A stretch of 34,698 nt of DNA, taken from NCBI GenBank assembly GCA_001871115.1, contig MNUR01000138.1, positions 1-34,698 of the forward strand, read 5' to 3'. The notes beneath the pieces were generated by a model that saw only the letters and a program-made list of their open reading frames with translations, made no database searches and had not been told where the DNA came from. The first letter of the stretch is position 1. Each line of letters opens with the position of its first letter. Shown here one piece after another: positions 15,246 through 24,311 of the stretch. The position numbers were made by a program, and so were the translations under genes. Origin of the DNA: Elusimicrobia bacterium CG1_02_56_21 (lineage in GTDB: Bacteria > Elusimicrobiota > Elusimicrobia > Elusimicrobiales > UBA9959).

Positions 15246-17462
15246 CTAAGCCGGGTTGTTTTTGGCGCCCGTCAGCCGCTCAACTTCTTCGGGGGTAGGC
15301 TGCTCTATATTGCGGCACTTCGGGAAGCCGGAGCAGGCCAGGAAATAGCCGCGCGCGCTTTTGCGCAGAAGCATTGCGTTCTTATTGCACTTGGTGCAGG
15401 TCTTCTCGGTCTTTATCGGGGAGAAGTATTCCTGCTTATTGCCTTCCTTGTCCAGCGGGACCTTGCCCTTGCACTTTGGGAACCGGGAGCAGGACAGATA
15501 CTTGCCGAAGCGGCTTTCTCGCTGCACCATCGGGCTGAGGCAGAGCGGGCATTTCTCGTCCGTCTTGATCACGTTCGGGCGGGACTTGACCATGTCCTTT
15601 TCCGCCGTGGCCAGCTCTATGGCGAACGGGGCGTAGAAATCCCGCATGAACGTGACCCAGTCCATGTTCCCGTCCGCTATATCGTCAAGCTTATCTTCGA
15701 TGGAGGCCGTATAGGAGATCTCCATGATATCTTTAAAGAAGTCTTTCAGCTTCTCGGTGACCAGGGCGCCCAGCTCGGTTATCAGCAGTTTCCTGTCCTT
15801 CTCTTTATTAATATAGCCGCGGTCCACTACGTTCTTTATAATGACGGCATAGGTGGAGGGACGGCCGATGCCGTGCTTCTCCAGCGTCTTGATGATGCTG
15901 GCCTCGTTATAGTTGGGCGGGGAACTGGTTTTATGGGCCTTGGTGGAGACATCCTTGAGGATCACCACATCCCCCTCTTTGAGCGGGGGCAGGGCGGCCT
16001 GGCCTTCTTCATCCTCTCCGGCCACCTCGTCCTCCTTCTCCTCCATATAGATCTTCAGGTAGCCTTCGAACTTCACCGTGCGCCCGCTGGTGCGCAGCAC
16101 GGCGCGCCCTTTCTCGTCCGAGAATTCCACGCTGAGCGAGTCGAAGATCGCCTCTTCCATCTGGCTGGCCATAAAGCGGCGCCAGATCAGGTCATAGAGC
16201 CTGGCCTGGTCGCCGTTAAGGAACTTGCTGACTTCCTCGGGGCGCTTGTAGGCGGAGGTGGGATGGATGGCCTCATGGGCTTCCTGCGCGCCCTTAACCT
16301 TCTTAAGGTAGGTGGGCGGTCTGGCGGGACAGAAATCTTTGCCGTAGATCTCGGTTATGAACGCGGCGGCTTCCTTCTGCACTTCCGCGCTTACATTGAA
16401 AGAGTCCGTGCGCATGTAAGTGATAAGACCCGAGCGCTCCCCGTCCAGTTCCACGCCTTCATAAAGACTCTGGGCCACCTTCATGGTGCGGTCCGAGGAA
16501 AAGCCCAGCTTATTGTAGGCGTCCTGCTGGAGGGTACTGGTGATAAAAGGCGGCTTGGGCTTCTGGCGGACCGCCTTGGCGTCCACCTTTGAAACCTTCA
16601 GGGTAGAGCTGCGCAGATGCGTGGCTGCTTCTACGGTATCCTCTATCTTCTTGAAGACCGAGGTCTTATAGCGGTAATCCTCGGCGAAAAGCTTAAGGAG
16701 GATGGTCTGCTCTATAGTGGAGCCTTCCCAGCGCACCAGTTTGGAATCAAAATCCTTCGAGGGGGATTTGTCGCCTTCCGGCCGGGCCTTGGCCAGCTTC
16801 GTGTAAACGGTGTAATAATCCTCTTCCTTGAAAGCGGCTATTTCTTTAGCGCGCTCGGCTATCAGGCGCACAGTTACCGACTGGACGCGGCCGGCGGAAA
16901 GGCCGCTCTTTATCTTGCTCCAGAGCAGCGGGGAAAGCTTATAGCCCACGATGCGGTCTATGATGCGGCGTGACTGCTGGGCGTTGACCAGCGCCATATC
17001 CAATTCGCGCGGGCTCTTAAGGGACTCGGCGATGGCCGTCTTGGTGATTTCATGGAAGCTGATCCTTTTGAAGGGAGCGTCGGTTTTTATGACCTCCCTC
17101 AAATGCCAGCTGATAGCCTCGCCCTCGCGGTCGGGGTCGGTAGCCAGGTAGACGACGTCTACTTTTTTGGCTATGGAGTTAAGCTCTGAAATTATTTTTT
17201 TAGCGCGCTCAACCGGCACGTATTTGGCGGCGAACTTGTCCTTGACGTCAACCCCCAGCTCGTCCTTAGGCAGGTCGCGCACATGCCCGAAAGAACTGCG
17301 CACGATATAGTCTGAGTCAAGAAAACGGCTGATAGTCTTTTCTTTAGTGGGCGACTCGACAATAACAAGGTGCTTAGTGCCGGCCTTGGAGACTTTAGGT
17401 TTTTTCTCAGCTGCAGCTTTGGTTTTTTTCTCAACGACAACTTTGGGGGTTTCATCAGCCAT
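15246..17462 (-). CDS. topA: DNA topoisomerase I (type IA)
   Basis: TopA relaxes negatively supercoiled DNA. From the ATG at 17462 the protein has 738 residues: a Lys-rich N-terminal tail (1-30), the Toprim domain (HLVIVESPTKEKT with Glu36; ATDPDREGEAI with Asp109 and Asp111), the IA core with GRVQSVTVRLI (191-201), and the catalytic Tyr349 in SGLITYMRTDSF. Two C-terminal four-cysteine zinc ribbons follow (CPLC...CSRFPKC and CTKC...CSGFPKC). An upstream TTG start at 17501 is possible, but ATG with a -10-like TATAGA 7 bases before it (17470-17475) is more convincing. The order dprA then topA is common in many bacteria. Nothing is missing. Confidence 0.95.
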   Translation of the reverse strand: MADETPKVVVEKKTKAAAEKKPKVSKAGTKHLVIVESPTKEKTISRFLDSDYIVRSSFGHVRDLPKDELGVDVKDKFAAKYVPVERAKKIISELNSIAKKVDVVYLATDPDREGEAISWHLREVIKTDAPFKRISFHEITKTAIAESLKSPRELDMALVNAQQSRRIIDRIVGYKLSPLLWSKIKSGLSAGRVQSVTVRLIAERAKEIAAFKEEDYYTVYTKLAKARPEGDKSPSKDFDSKLVRWEGSTIEQTILLKLFAEDYRYKTSVFKKIEDTVEAATHLRSSTLKVSKVDAKAVRQKPKPPFITSTLQQDAYNKLGFSSDRTMKVAQSLYEGVELDGERSGLITYMRTDSFNVSAEVQKEAAAFITEIYGKDFCPARPPTYLKKVKGAQEAHEAIHPTSAYKRPEEVSKFLNGDQARLYDLIWRRFMASQMEEAIFDSLSVEFSDEKGRAVLRTSGRTVKFEGYLKIYMEEKEDEVAGEDEEGQAALPPLKEGDVVILKDVSTKAHKTSSPPNYNEASIIKTLEKHGIGRPSTYAVIIKNVVDRGYINKEKDRKLLITELGALVTEKLKDFFKDIMEISYTASIEDKLDDIADGNMDWVTFMRDFYAPFAIELATAEKDMVKSRPNVIKTDEKCPLCLSPMVQRESRFGKYLSCSRFPKCKGKVPLDKEGNKQEYFSPIKTEKTCTKCNKNAMLLRKSARGYFLACSGFPKCRNIEQPTPEEVERLTGAKNNPA

Positions 17463-17614
17463 ATTGATATCTATAATAATATATTTTATCCTTATAAGCA
17501 AAAAAGATACGGGCAGAAAGCCAAAGAACGCCCAAAAGGGGGCTAAAAGCGGGATCAGCCTTTCCCCTGCCGCCTCCTACCGCCGCCAGCGCAGCCGGCC
17601 CTTTTTCCCTGTTA
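17463..17614. other. Intergenic region between dprA and topA
   Basis: There are 152 bases without a gene. The part next to topA is AT-rich and holds the -10-like TATAGA (minus strand, 17470-17475). I see no clear terminator for dprA. Confidence 0.4.
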
Positions 17615-18742
17615 TCAAACCGCGTTAAACCTGCCTCCGCGCGATATAAGCAGGGAAGAGGTCTCAAGCTCGAACAGGGCCGCTGCCGCCCTTTGCACCT
17701 GCCAGGCCAGTTTTGCCGTAAGCTCATCGGCGCTCAACCCTGCATCAGAGGCCTCTATAACCCGGTACGCCTCAAGCGCGTCCGGGGAAACTCCTTTAAG
17801 CGCGGCTTCCGAAGGGCTCTTTACGGGCTCTGAGGCGGCAGTCCTGATCCCGAACAGGTATTCAGGAGGGAAGCAGGCCACAATATCCCCGGAATTTTCT
17901 ACCGGGGCAGCGCCGTTCTTTATAAAGTAGTTTGGACCGCGGCTGACTGGAGAATCCACAGGCCCGGGCACGGCCAGAACCTCCCGCCCCTGGTCGAGCG
18001 CGAAGCGCGCAGTAATAAGCGCTCCGGACTCAAACCCCCCCTCAACTACCACTGTCGCAAGCGTCAGCCCCGAAATGATCCTGTTGCGCCTCGGAAAATT
18101 GGAAGGGAGTGGCCCCTTATTCATCGGGAACTCGGAAACCAGAGCCCCCCCGGTTTCAACTATCCTTTCAGCCAGTTTTCTATTCTCGCCCGGGTAAATA
18201 TCGTTAAGTCCCGAGCCAAGCGCGGCCCAGGTGCAGCCGCGGGCCTCCACCGCCGCCTTATGCGCCGCGGTGTCTATGCCTCTGGCCAGCCCGCTCGCCA
18301 CGGCAACCCCGGATTCGGCGAGCTCGCGCGCCAGCCGCGCAGCGGTACGCAGACCGTAGGCTGTGGCCTTGCGCGTGCCCACTATAGCCGCGGCCGGAAC
18401 AGGGGCCAATTTCCCCCGGACATAAAGCACCAGGGGAGGGTCGTAAATATTCTTAAGAAGTTCAGGGTAGCCCTCGTCGAGGGCGGTAAGGACCGATACG
18501 CCGGCTTTCTCGGCGGCCAGCATTTCTTTCTCAGGGTCGGCGGCGGCGGTCTGCGCTGCCAGCCTTTGGGCGGTCTCCGGCATTACGCCGCCTTCCGCGG
18601 CTATTTCAGACGGGGACAGCTTTAAAAGGTCGGCCGCTCCCCCGTGAAGGCCTATCAGGCGCAGCAGCCAGTCGCTTTTATAACAGGCAAAGAAATTAAG
18701 GCGCACCCGTGCCAGCTTTTCTTCTTCCTTATTAGCTCCCAT
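17615..18742 (-). CDS. dprA: DNA-processing protein DprA
   Basis: DprA binds incoming single-stranded DNA during natural transformation and loads RecA. The 375-residue product has the N-terminal helical SAM-like part (1-75), the Rossmann core with YPELLKNIYDPPLVLYVRG, AAIVGTRKATAYG, ASGLARGIDTAAHKAA, LGSGLNDIYPGENRKL, SEFPMNKGPLPSNFPRRNRIISGL and GALITARFALDQGREVLAVPG, and a C-terminal winged-helix-like domain (DALEAYRVIEASDAGLSADELTAKLAWQVQRAAAALFELE). All family blocks are present. The ribosome-binding site GGAGGGGGGGAG precedes the ATG. It is 97 bases downstream of the LysM gene and upstream of topA, with comM also near, an association with competence genes. Confidence 0.94.
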   Translation of the reverse strand: MGANKEEEKLARVRLNFFACYKSDWLLRLIGLHGGAADLLKLSPSEIAAEGGVMPETAQRLAAQTAAADPEKEMLAAEKAGVSVLTALDEGYPELLKNIYDPPLVLYVRGKLAPVPAAAIVGTRKATAYGLRTAARLARELAESGVAVASGLARGIDTAAHKAAVEARGCTWAALGSGLNDIYPGENRKLAERIVETGGALVSEFPMNKGPLPSNFPRRNRIISGLTLATVVVEGGFESGALITARFALDQGREVLAVPGPVDSPVSRGPNYFIKNGAAPVENSGDIVACFPPEYLFGIRTAASEPVKSPSEAALKGVSPDALEAYRVIEASDAGLSADELTAKLAWQVQRAAAALFELETSSLLISRGGRFNAV

Positions 18743-18839
18743 CTCCCCCCCTCCGGAATGAACGGTTTTTGAGCCGCTGCAGAAATAAAAAGCGGCCGCA
18801 GGCCTAAGTTTAACAGAACTTTGTGCCTATACCCCTCCT

Positions 18840-19991
18840 CTACTTCTTCTTAACTATCTGGCCTTTTGAGATAGCGGTAGTAGAGTCTATCACCCGGGCT
18901 TTTACAAGGGACCCGCTGACACTGCTGACCTCGGCCAGGCCTGAAGGCTCAAGCACGCGTCCCAGCCTCCTGCCTGCTTTATCGTAAGCGTCGCGGCCCA
19001 CCAGGTAAACAGTAAGATAGTCGCCTGGCCGAACTGCGCCGGTATTATACATGGAAATTTCTATCATGGCCCCGTCAACCGAGAGGCTGTCCTCCAGCCT
19101 TTCGGAGCCGTTTTTTAAGGTAGCCATTACCTTTCCGTCCTCCTTCCAGCTGTCAGGGGCTATCCTCCTGTCTTCCGAGAGCCCTGTCTGCTGCGCAGGC
19201 ATCTCCTCCGAAAGAATATTCTGGTCGAATTCCAGAAGCAGGTTTACTGGTTTAGCCGCGGCCTGCTCCGCCGCTGCAACAGGAACGGCGACTGAGCCGG
19301 TCTGAAAGGCCTGCTCAATATCGAAACTGGTGAATTCGGCTTCTTTTACAGTCTCGCCCACCGCTATGTCCGGAGCTTGCGCTATCTCGGGCTTTGTCTC
19401 CCCGGCAAGACCGGGAATGACAAGTTCCGATTTAGGATATATAAGATCGGGATTGGTCACAGTTCCGAGATTAGCGTTATAGATCTTTCCCCATTTATAA
19501 GGGTCCTTATAGTACTTTCCGGAAAGGTCCCAGAGCGTATCTCCTCCTGAAACCGTATGCTTCTTCTCCACGGCAAAACCTGTCGCGGCGGGGGCGGGCG
19601 CGGCAACGGGGGTGATGACGGCCGCTTCTTTTACCTGCTCGGGCGCTTTCGGGGCCGCGGGTTTAGCCGCAGGCTGCACTTTTGCCTGAACAACTGCCGT
19701 TTTAGCCGCAGGCTCAACAACTCTCTTTACCTCGGCGGGCTTCGCTCCGGTCACGGCGGAGGATTTAGGCTCGACCACGGCGGCTTTTTGAACCGGCTGG
19801 GCCGCGGTAGAGGCCTTTACTGCGGCCGGGGCCGGGGCCTCATTAGGATAGAGCATCTTCGGCACGTCGCTGCCTGCAACTACGGCAGGCTTAGCGCCCG
19901 GTTTGGCTGCGGCTTCGGTAATTTGGACCTGCTGCGCATAAAGCCCCGCTGTCGCCAGGGGAAACAGAATAAACAAGCCTGATTTTTTCAT
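18840..19991 (-). CDS. Secreted LysM-domain protein with Ala/Pro/Lys-rich linker
   Basis: The 383-residue protein has a signal peptide (1-19, ending GLYA-Q), then about 120 residues rich in Ala, Lys, Pro and Val (low complexity, PAAKPAAPKAPEQ type). One LysM domain follows (about 145-193, HTVSGGDTLWDLSGKYYKDPYKWGKIY then NPDLIYPKSELVIPG). It would bind peptidoglycan glycan chains. The remaining 180 residues hold a beta-rich C-terminal part with LSVDGAMIEISMYNTGAVRPGDYLTVYLVGRDAYDKAGRRLGRVLEPSG, which resembles the C-terminal region of other LysM-containing periplasmic proteins. Start: ATG at 19991 has the ribosome-binding site GGAGGT 5 bases upstream. It follows comM by 17 bases. Confidence 0.85.
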   Translation of the reverse strand: MKKSGLFILFPLATAGLYAQQVQITEAAAKPGAKPAVVAGSDVPKMLYPNEAPAPAAVKASTAAQPVQKAAVVEPKSSAVTGAKPAEVKRVVEPAAKTAVVQAKVQPAAKPAAPKAPEQVKEAAVITPVAAPAPAATGFAVEKKHTVSGGDTLWDLSGKYYKDPYKWGKIYNANLGTVTNPDLIYPKSELVIPGLAGETKPEIAQAPDIAVGETVKEAEFTSFDIEQAFQTGSVAVPVAAAEQAAAKPVNLLLEFDQNILSEEMPAQQTGLSEDRRIAPDSWKEDGKVMATLKNGSERLEDSLSVDGAMIEISMYNTGAVRPGDYLTVYLVGRDAYDKAGRRLGRVLEPSGLAEVSSVSGSLVKARVIDSTTAISKGQIVKKK

Positions 19992-20008
19992 TATACCTCC
20001 AATAAGAA

Positions 20009-21544
20009 TCAAAAGCCGGGCGCTATTGCTGCGGTCTTATCAAGCATCCTGTACTGCACAGCTTCAATAATGTGTTCACGCTTTATTCCGGGAGCCCCTT
20101 CCAGATCGGCGATTGTGCGGGAGATCTTCAATATTTTATCCAGGGACCTCGCCGAAAAGCCCAGTTTATTCATCGCGGTCTCAAGTACGGCCGAAGCGCC
20201 CTCAGGCAGCGCGCAATGTCTGCGCAGTTCCGCGCCGGCCATAAAAGCGTTCGCCTTTGCCGCTCCTTTAAACCTGCGCCGCTGTATCTCTATGGCCTTA
20301 AGCACCCGGCCCGCTATTACGGCCGAGGACTCGCCCCTGGGGACAGCCTCCCAGTCCGAGAATTTGACCGCAGAAAGCTGAACCTGCAGGTCTATCCTGT
20401 CGAGAATGGGCCCCGAGATCCTGGAGCGGTACTTGTGCACCTGCAGCGGGGTACAGGCGCACTCCCTGGTGGGATGGCCCAGGTAGCCGCAGGGGCAGGG
20501 GTTCATAGCAGCTACCATCAGGAACCGGGCCGGATAGGCGACGCTTTCTTTAACCCTGGAAACAGTTACCTTCCAGGCCTCTAGCGGCTCGCGCAGGGCT
20601 TCTATGGCCGGGCGGGAAAACTCGGGGAATTCGTCTAAAAAAAGCACTCCGTTATGCGCCAGCGAAACCTCTCCGGGCCTGGGGCTTGATCCGCCGCCTA
20701 TAAGGGCCGCATCCGAGATCGTATGATGCGGCTCCCTGAACGGGCGCTCGCTGACAAGGCGCCCGGCGCTTACCAGGCCGCTGACCGAATAGAGCTTTGT
20801 GGTTTCAAGGGATTCGTCGAACGTCATCGGCGGCAGCAGGGCCCCGAAGCGGCGGGCCAGCATGCTCTTGCCGGCTCCGGGCGGCCCGACCAGAACCACA
20901 TTATGAAAACCGGCCGCGGCTATTTCTAGCGCGCGCTTGGCAAAAGGCTGCCCCTTTACCTCCGAGAAATCGTTGCCTCCCTCCGGAACTGCCTGGGCGG
21001 GCCCCGGGGCGGAGCAGGGCTTTAAGTCAGCATCCCCTGTCAGCCAGGCGGCCACCTCTTTCAGGCTGGAGGCCGAAAGGCAACTTACGCCGGAGATGGC
21101 GGCCTCTACAGAATTGCCTGCAGGAACCACCGCTGTCCTGCCGCTGCCCTTAAGGGCCAGCAGCATCGGGAGCACCCCTGCCACGGGGCGAAGCGCTCCG
21201 TCCAGCGCCAGCTCGCCTATAAAAAAAGTATCCTCCAGGAGGGCAGGGAGCTTTTTGCCCAGCCTGCCCGAGGCGGCGATCACGCCCAGGGCTATCGGGA
21301 GATCGAAATGTGTTCCGGCTTTTTTAATTTCCCCGGGGGCGAGATTCACCGTTATGCGCTTTGCAGGAAAGTCGAAACCGGAATTGCGTACTGCGGCCAC
21401 CACCCGGTCTTTGGCCTCTTTGACAGCCGCGTCAGGAAGGCCCACAACGGAATAGGCGGGCAGGCCGGAGGCGATGTAGACCTCGGCGCTAACCACCCTT
21501 CCGTCTATACCTTTAAGGCACAATGTGCTCAGCTTCGATAACAT
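20009..21544 (-). CDS. comM: YifB/ComM family Mg-chelatase-like AAA+ protein
   Basis: ComM is a hexameric helicase that aids branch migration during natural transformation. The 511-residue protein has the N-terminal lon-protease-like domain (KGIDGRVVSAEVYIASGLPAYSVVGLPDAAVKEAKDRV), the AAA+ core with Walker A GPPGAGKS (220-227) and Walker B VLFLDEFPEF, the Mg-chelatase insert EPHHTISDAALIGGGSSPRPGEVSLAHNG, MVAAMNPCPCGYLGHP, and the C-terminal Mg_chelatase_C helical domain. The sequence around CPCGYLG...CACTP keeps the paired cysteines seen in many relatives. Length is normal. It stands directly upstream of the LysM gene and close to dprA. Start at the ATG at 21544. Confidence 0.94.
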   Translation of the reverse strand: MLSKLSTLCLKGIDGRVVSAEVYIASGLPAYSVVGLPDAAVKEAKDRVVAAVRNSGFDFPAKRITVNLAPGEIKKAGTHFDLPIALGVIAASGRLGKKLPALLEDTFFIGELALDGALRPVAGVLPMLLALKGSGRTAVVPAGNSVEAAISGVSCLSASSLKEVAAWLTGDADLKPCSAPGPAQAVPEGGNDFSEVKGQPFAKRALEIAAAGFHNVVLVGPPGAGKSMLARRFGALLPPMTFDESLETTKLYSVSGLVSAGRLVSERPFREPHHTISDAALIGGGSSPRPGEVSLAHNGVLFLDEFPEFSRPAIEALREPLEAWKVTVSRVKESVAYPARFLMVAAMNPCPCGYLGHPTRECACTPLQVHKYRSRISGPILDRIDLQVQLSAVKFSDWEAVPRGESSAVIAGRVLKAIEIQRRRFKGAAKANAFMAGAELRRHCALPEGASAVLETAMNKLGFSARSLDKILKISRTIADLEGAPGIKREHIIEAVQYRMLDKTAAIAPGF

Positions 21545-21602
21545 AAATTAATAAACCGCTGCCTTTTCCTCCCGGCGCTCACGCGCGGAGGAGCGGGCGG
21601 AT

Positions 21603-22538
21603 TTACTTAGCCAGCCTGCAGATGTCACCTGACTTGGCTGCGGTCCCGGCCGCTTTTGTAAACCGGGCTTTCGCGCAATCTCCGGAGTCTCCGCACTGGC
21701 CGGTTACTTCGGCCTGCCCCAGGTACTGCTCCACGTGACCTATTACAAGGTTGGAGCGCGGGTCCCGGATCTCCTTACCCATCTTATAGCATTCCAGCTT
21801 CATCCCCTCTATTATTCCCGAATCCTGCCCCGCGTTAAGATAAAGATCTTCCGAAGCGGCGGCCGCTATCATGCAGGACCAGGGCTTGCGGTTAAGCTGG
21901 CTTGCGATATTAGTAACGAACTGCACCAGGGCCGCGCGCAGCGCCTCTCCCTCCAGGGTCTCGTCATACCCGCCCTTGGTGCCCATGCCGAGAAAAGACG
22001 ATTTAGTGGTTTTAGCCCTGCCCTTTCCGGAGTCGGCCATTATAACCTGTCCGCTCTGAACGTCGATAAGCCTTATATCTACCGTCACGTCGGCAACCTG
22101 GCGCTTCGACTGGGTCAGCAGGTAGTCTGAACCCTCTTTCTTCACTCCGAACTGGGAAACCGAGCCGACAACGATGGCTTCCAGGCCCATGACCTGGCCT
22201 ATCTTCGCTACGGTCTGCGGGTCGGTCATGCCCTGGGACTGGAGCTTCTGCTCTTCCATTATCTTGTTCATGCGGTCCCGCTCAACTACTATGAACTTTC
22301 CGGATTTGACCAGTTCCGTAACCAGGATATCGGAGGCGGCTCCGCCCAACCGCCCCTGTCCGTATGCGGATTTATTCTCAAATTCTACCACGCCTATCCT
22401 GCGTTTGGGCCCGGTGTATTTTGACGTTACTTTTTTGGTTTCAGCGACGCTGAGGGCCTGCTGTTTTTTAACCGATTTTGAGGGCGCGCAGGCCGACAAA
22501 AGAACAACCGCCAATGTCAGGAATTTAAGTCTGTTCAT
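21603..22538 (-). CDS. CsgG-family lipoprotein
   Basis: The 311-residue lipoprotein has signal peptide and lipobox LLSAC (Cys17). The CsgG domain follows: RRIGVVEFENKSAYGQGRLGGAASDILVTELVKSGKFIVVERDRMNKIMEEQKLQSQGMTDPQTVAKIGQVMGLEAIVVGSVSQF, then VTVDIRLIDVQSGQVIMADSGKG. The C-terminal third (about 220-311) has five cysteines and ends with DICRLAK. CsgG proteins can form nonameric export pores in the outer membrane, but many CsgG-domain lipoproteins stand apart from curli. There are no curli genes here. The ribosome-binding site GGAGG is 8 bases before the ATG. It is the last of a row of three lipoprotein genes. Confidence 0.88.
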   Translation of the reverse strand: MNRLKFLTLAVVLLSACAPSKSVKKQQALSVAETKKVTSKYTGPKRRIGVVEFENKSAYGQGRLGGAASDILVTELVKSGKFIVVERDRMNKIMEEQKLQSQGMTDPQTVAKIGQVMGLEAIVVGSVSQFGVKKEGSDYLLTQSKRQVADVTVDIRLIDVQSGQVIMADSGKGRAKTTKSSFLGMGTKGGYDETLEGEALRAALVQFVTNIASQLNRKPWSCMIAAAASEDLYLNAGQDSGIIEGMKLECYKMGKEIRDPRSNLVIGHVEQYLGQAEVTGQCGDSGDCAKARFTKAAGTAAKSGDICRLAK

Positions 22539-22566
22539 AGTTTTCCTCCATCCGCAAAAGTCCGCG

Positions 22567-23184
22567 CTATCTGCGCGGCAGACGGTCCAGCGCCTTCCAG
22601 GCCGCCGCTTCCGCCTCCCGCTTCAGCGGGGTTTTTAGTATATTCTGCACCATCTTAACCGCCAACTGCTCTACGAAGGCCGCCTTCGCTTCGTTCTTGT
22701 CGAAATAAACCTTCACATCCTTACCGGCGCCGGTGCCTTCATAAAGAATTTCGCCGCTGGAGGCTGAAACTATCTTTACATGAAGTTTAACCGACTTGCG
22801 CACAACAAAAGCCAGGTTCTGGAAAGTAAAATCTTCCACGTCCCCGTAACAGAGAAGATCCGCGCCGAGGGCCGCGCCTATGTCGGCCGGCTTAAGCCCC
22901 GGCAGTTGCCCCCCCTCCGAAACCCCCAGCCCAGAAAGTTTAGCGTCTACCTCGGCTGTCGGGAGCTGTTGGTAGCCTCTCTTCTCAAACCCCTCTCCGG
23001 CCAGTTTGCGCAAAATGTCGGGAGCGCTGATGTCCGTGCTCTGGTTGTCAAAAGGAAGCACGGCGATCCTGGCGTCGGGCGCCGCCCTCAGAGCCGGGGA
23101 AACAAGATAAGATCCGCTCCCGGCGCAGCCGCAGACTGACGCCAGTAAAAGAGCACAGACTGCGGAGCGTATATTAAAATGCAT
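22567..23184 (-). CDS. Lipoprotein of the GNA1162/DUF799 type
   Basis: This is a 205-residue lipoprotein with the lipobox ASVCGC (Cys at about 20). After it come DARIAVLPFDNQSTDISAPDILRKLAGEGFEKRGYQQLPTAEVDAKL and DIGAALGADLLCYGDVEDF, then VKLHVKIVSASSGEILYEGTG. This pattern of a Rossmann-like TolB-N-like domain resembles the GNA1162 family, which often lies next to a CsgG lipoprotein. Its function is unknown. It begins 3 bases after the LPP20-like gene's stop, so the two are coupled, and the CsgG gene follows 28 bases later. Family assignment is by pattern only. Confidence 0.7.
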   Translation of the reverse strand: MHFNIRSAVCALLLASVCGCAGSGSYLVSPALRAAPDARIAVLPFDNQSTDISAPDILRKLAGEGFEKRGYQQLPTAEVDAKLSGLGVSEGGQLPGLKPADIGAALGADLLCYGDVEDFTFQNLAFVVRKSVKLHVKIVSASSGEILYEGTGAGKDVKVYFDKNEAKAAFVEQLAVKMVQNILKTPLKREAEAAAWKALDRLPRR

Positions 23185-23187
23185 GGT

Positions 23188-24291
23188 CTACCTGGGCAGG
23201 GAGAACGCAACTTCCTGCGCCCCTACCGCCTCCATTTCAAGCCCCAGGGAATCTCCGCGCAGCACCACGCTGGCGAATTCCTGCGGGTCAGGGCTGCCTG
23301 GAACAACTGAAAAGATGGCGGTTCCCCCGGAATAACTCTCCAACTGCAGCGACTTCAGGTCCAGGCGCAGCAGCTGCGCCTTAAGTTTCTCAAGGACCTC
23401 TAGGCCGCTGAGACCCATAACCGCTACTTTTATCGGGGCGGCCCGCTTAACCTGGCGGCCGGTTTTGCCGGCCGCCTCTACCGCGAGCAGCTCACCGGCG
23501 GAGGCCAGGGCTTTTGAAACAGAGGCGGCGGCGGAAGAGTCTATGGCGTTAGCCTGGCTGCCGAGCGCCAGAAGTTCCCTGCCGGTTTCAACTTCATAAA
23601 CCTTTACGGAGGCTTCCGCCCGGGAGGGATAGAACCCGGTATTAAGACCGGCTCCGGACGGCGCCGCGGAAGCCGAAGTCAGAAAAAGCAGGTCAGCGCC
23701 GGCCGAAGAGGCCGCTTCGAGGAGGAAGGACTCCGGTCCGGAAAGGAGGGCTGCGTCCGAAGTAAAAGGGAAATCTTTTATAGCTATTGAGGAACGCCGC
23801 GAAAAAGCCTCCCTGAAAGCCGCGGAAAAATCTTTGCTCGCTGGCCCGCTCTGCGCCACGGCGGCCACCGCAACTCCGGCGGCGGAGCCGGCGAGGTTCA
23901 TACTCCGCAGGGCGGAAGCTATCTTGTCGTGAAAAACCCAGACTCTGACCTGTACCCGGTAGGAACCCCCGTCCTGCCCGCCTGAAAGTATCTTGCGCTT
24001 AGCCACATAAAGCTGCGGGGTTTTAAGAAGCGCCAGCTCAAGCACTGAATAATTCTCGGCCCGCGCGTCCTCGTCCATGAAGAGCGCGGCGGCGCGGCGC
24101 ACCGCGTTTTTCTCCGCGTCGATAACGGCCTTTTCGCGAGAGGCGCCGGGATTGCGCCGGTCATATACGGCCGAGCCTTCGGCTGTTAAAAATTCTGGCG
24201 CGGCATTGAAAGAACCCGGGGCAGGGGCGTGCGCACAGGCTGCGGCCGCAAAAAGCGCGAGCGCGAACATTTTTTTCACAAAAGTCTTCAT
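23188..24291 (-). CDS. Lipoprotein with LPP20-like N-terminal domain
   Basis: The 367-residue protein has a lipobox AAAAC (Cys at about 19). The N-terminal GSAVYDRRNPGASREKAVIDAEKNAVRRAAALFM matches the helical A.A..A.R.A repeat of LPP20/FlgT-like domains, followed by KTPQLYVAKRKILSG and YRVQVRVWVFHDKI. The middle has the TolB-N/FlgT-like pattern: ADLLFLTSASAAP and ASVKVYEVETGRELLALGSQA. The C-terminal IKVAVMGLSGLEVLEKLKAQLL resembles the second half of FlgT-type proteins. Function is unknown. The ribosome-binding site AGGGGG is about 11 bases before the ATG. It follows the sensor kinase by 20 bases and is probably in the same operon. Confidence 0.7.
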   Translation of the reverse strand: MKTFVKKMFALALFAAAACAHAPAPGSFNAAPEFLTAEGSAVYDRRNPGASREKAVIDAEKNAVRRAAALFMDEDARAENYSVLELALLKTPQLYVAKRKILSGGQDGGSYRVQVRVWVFHDKIASALRSMNLAGSAAGVAVAAVAQSGPASKDFSAAFREAFSRRSSIAIKDFPFTSDAALLSGPESFLLEAASSAGADLLFLTSASAAPSGAGLNTGFYPSRAEASVKVYEVETGRELLALGSQANAIDSSAAASVSKALASAGELLAVEAAGKTGRQVKRAAPIKVAVMGLSGLEVLEKLKAQLLRLDLKSLQLESYSGGTAIFSVVPGSPDPQEFASVVLRGDSLGLEMEAVGAQEVAFSLPR

Positions 24292-24311
24292 TTTTTATAG
24301 CCCCCTGAACG

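Noticed and set aside
14263..15246. dif site beside the Xer gene
   Set aside because: No 28-base sequence with two Xer arms and a 6-base centre was found by eye in the flanks.
15873..16592. 239-codon plus-strand open frame
   Set aside because: It is antisense to the topA core; the topA motifs are complete on the minus strand and this frame has no recognisable domain.
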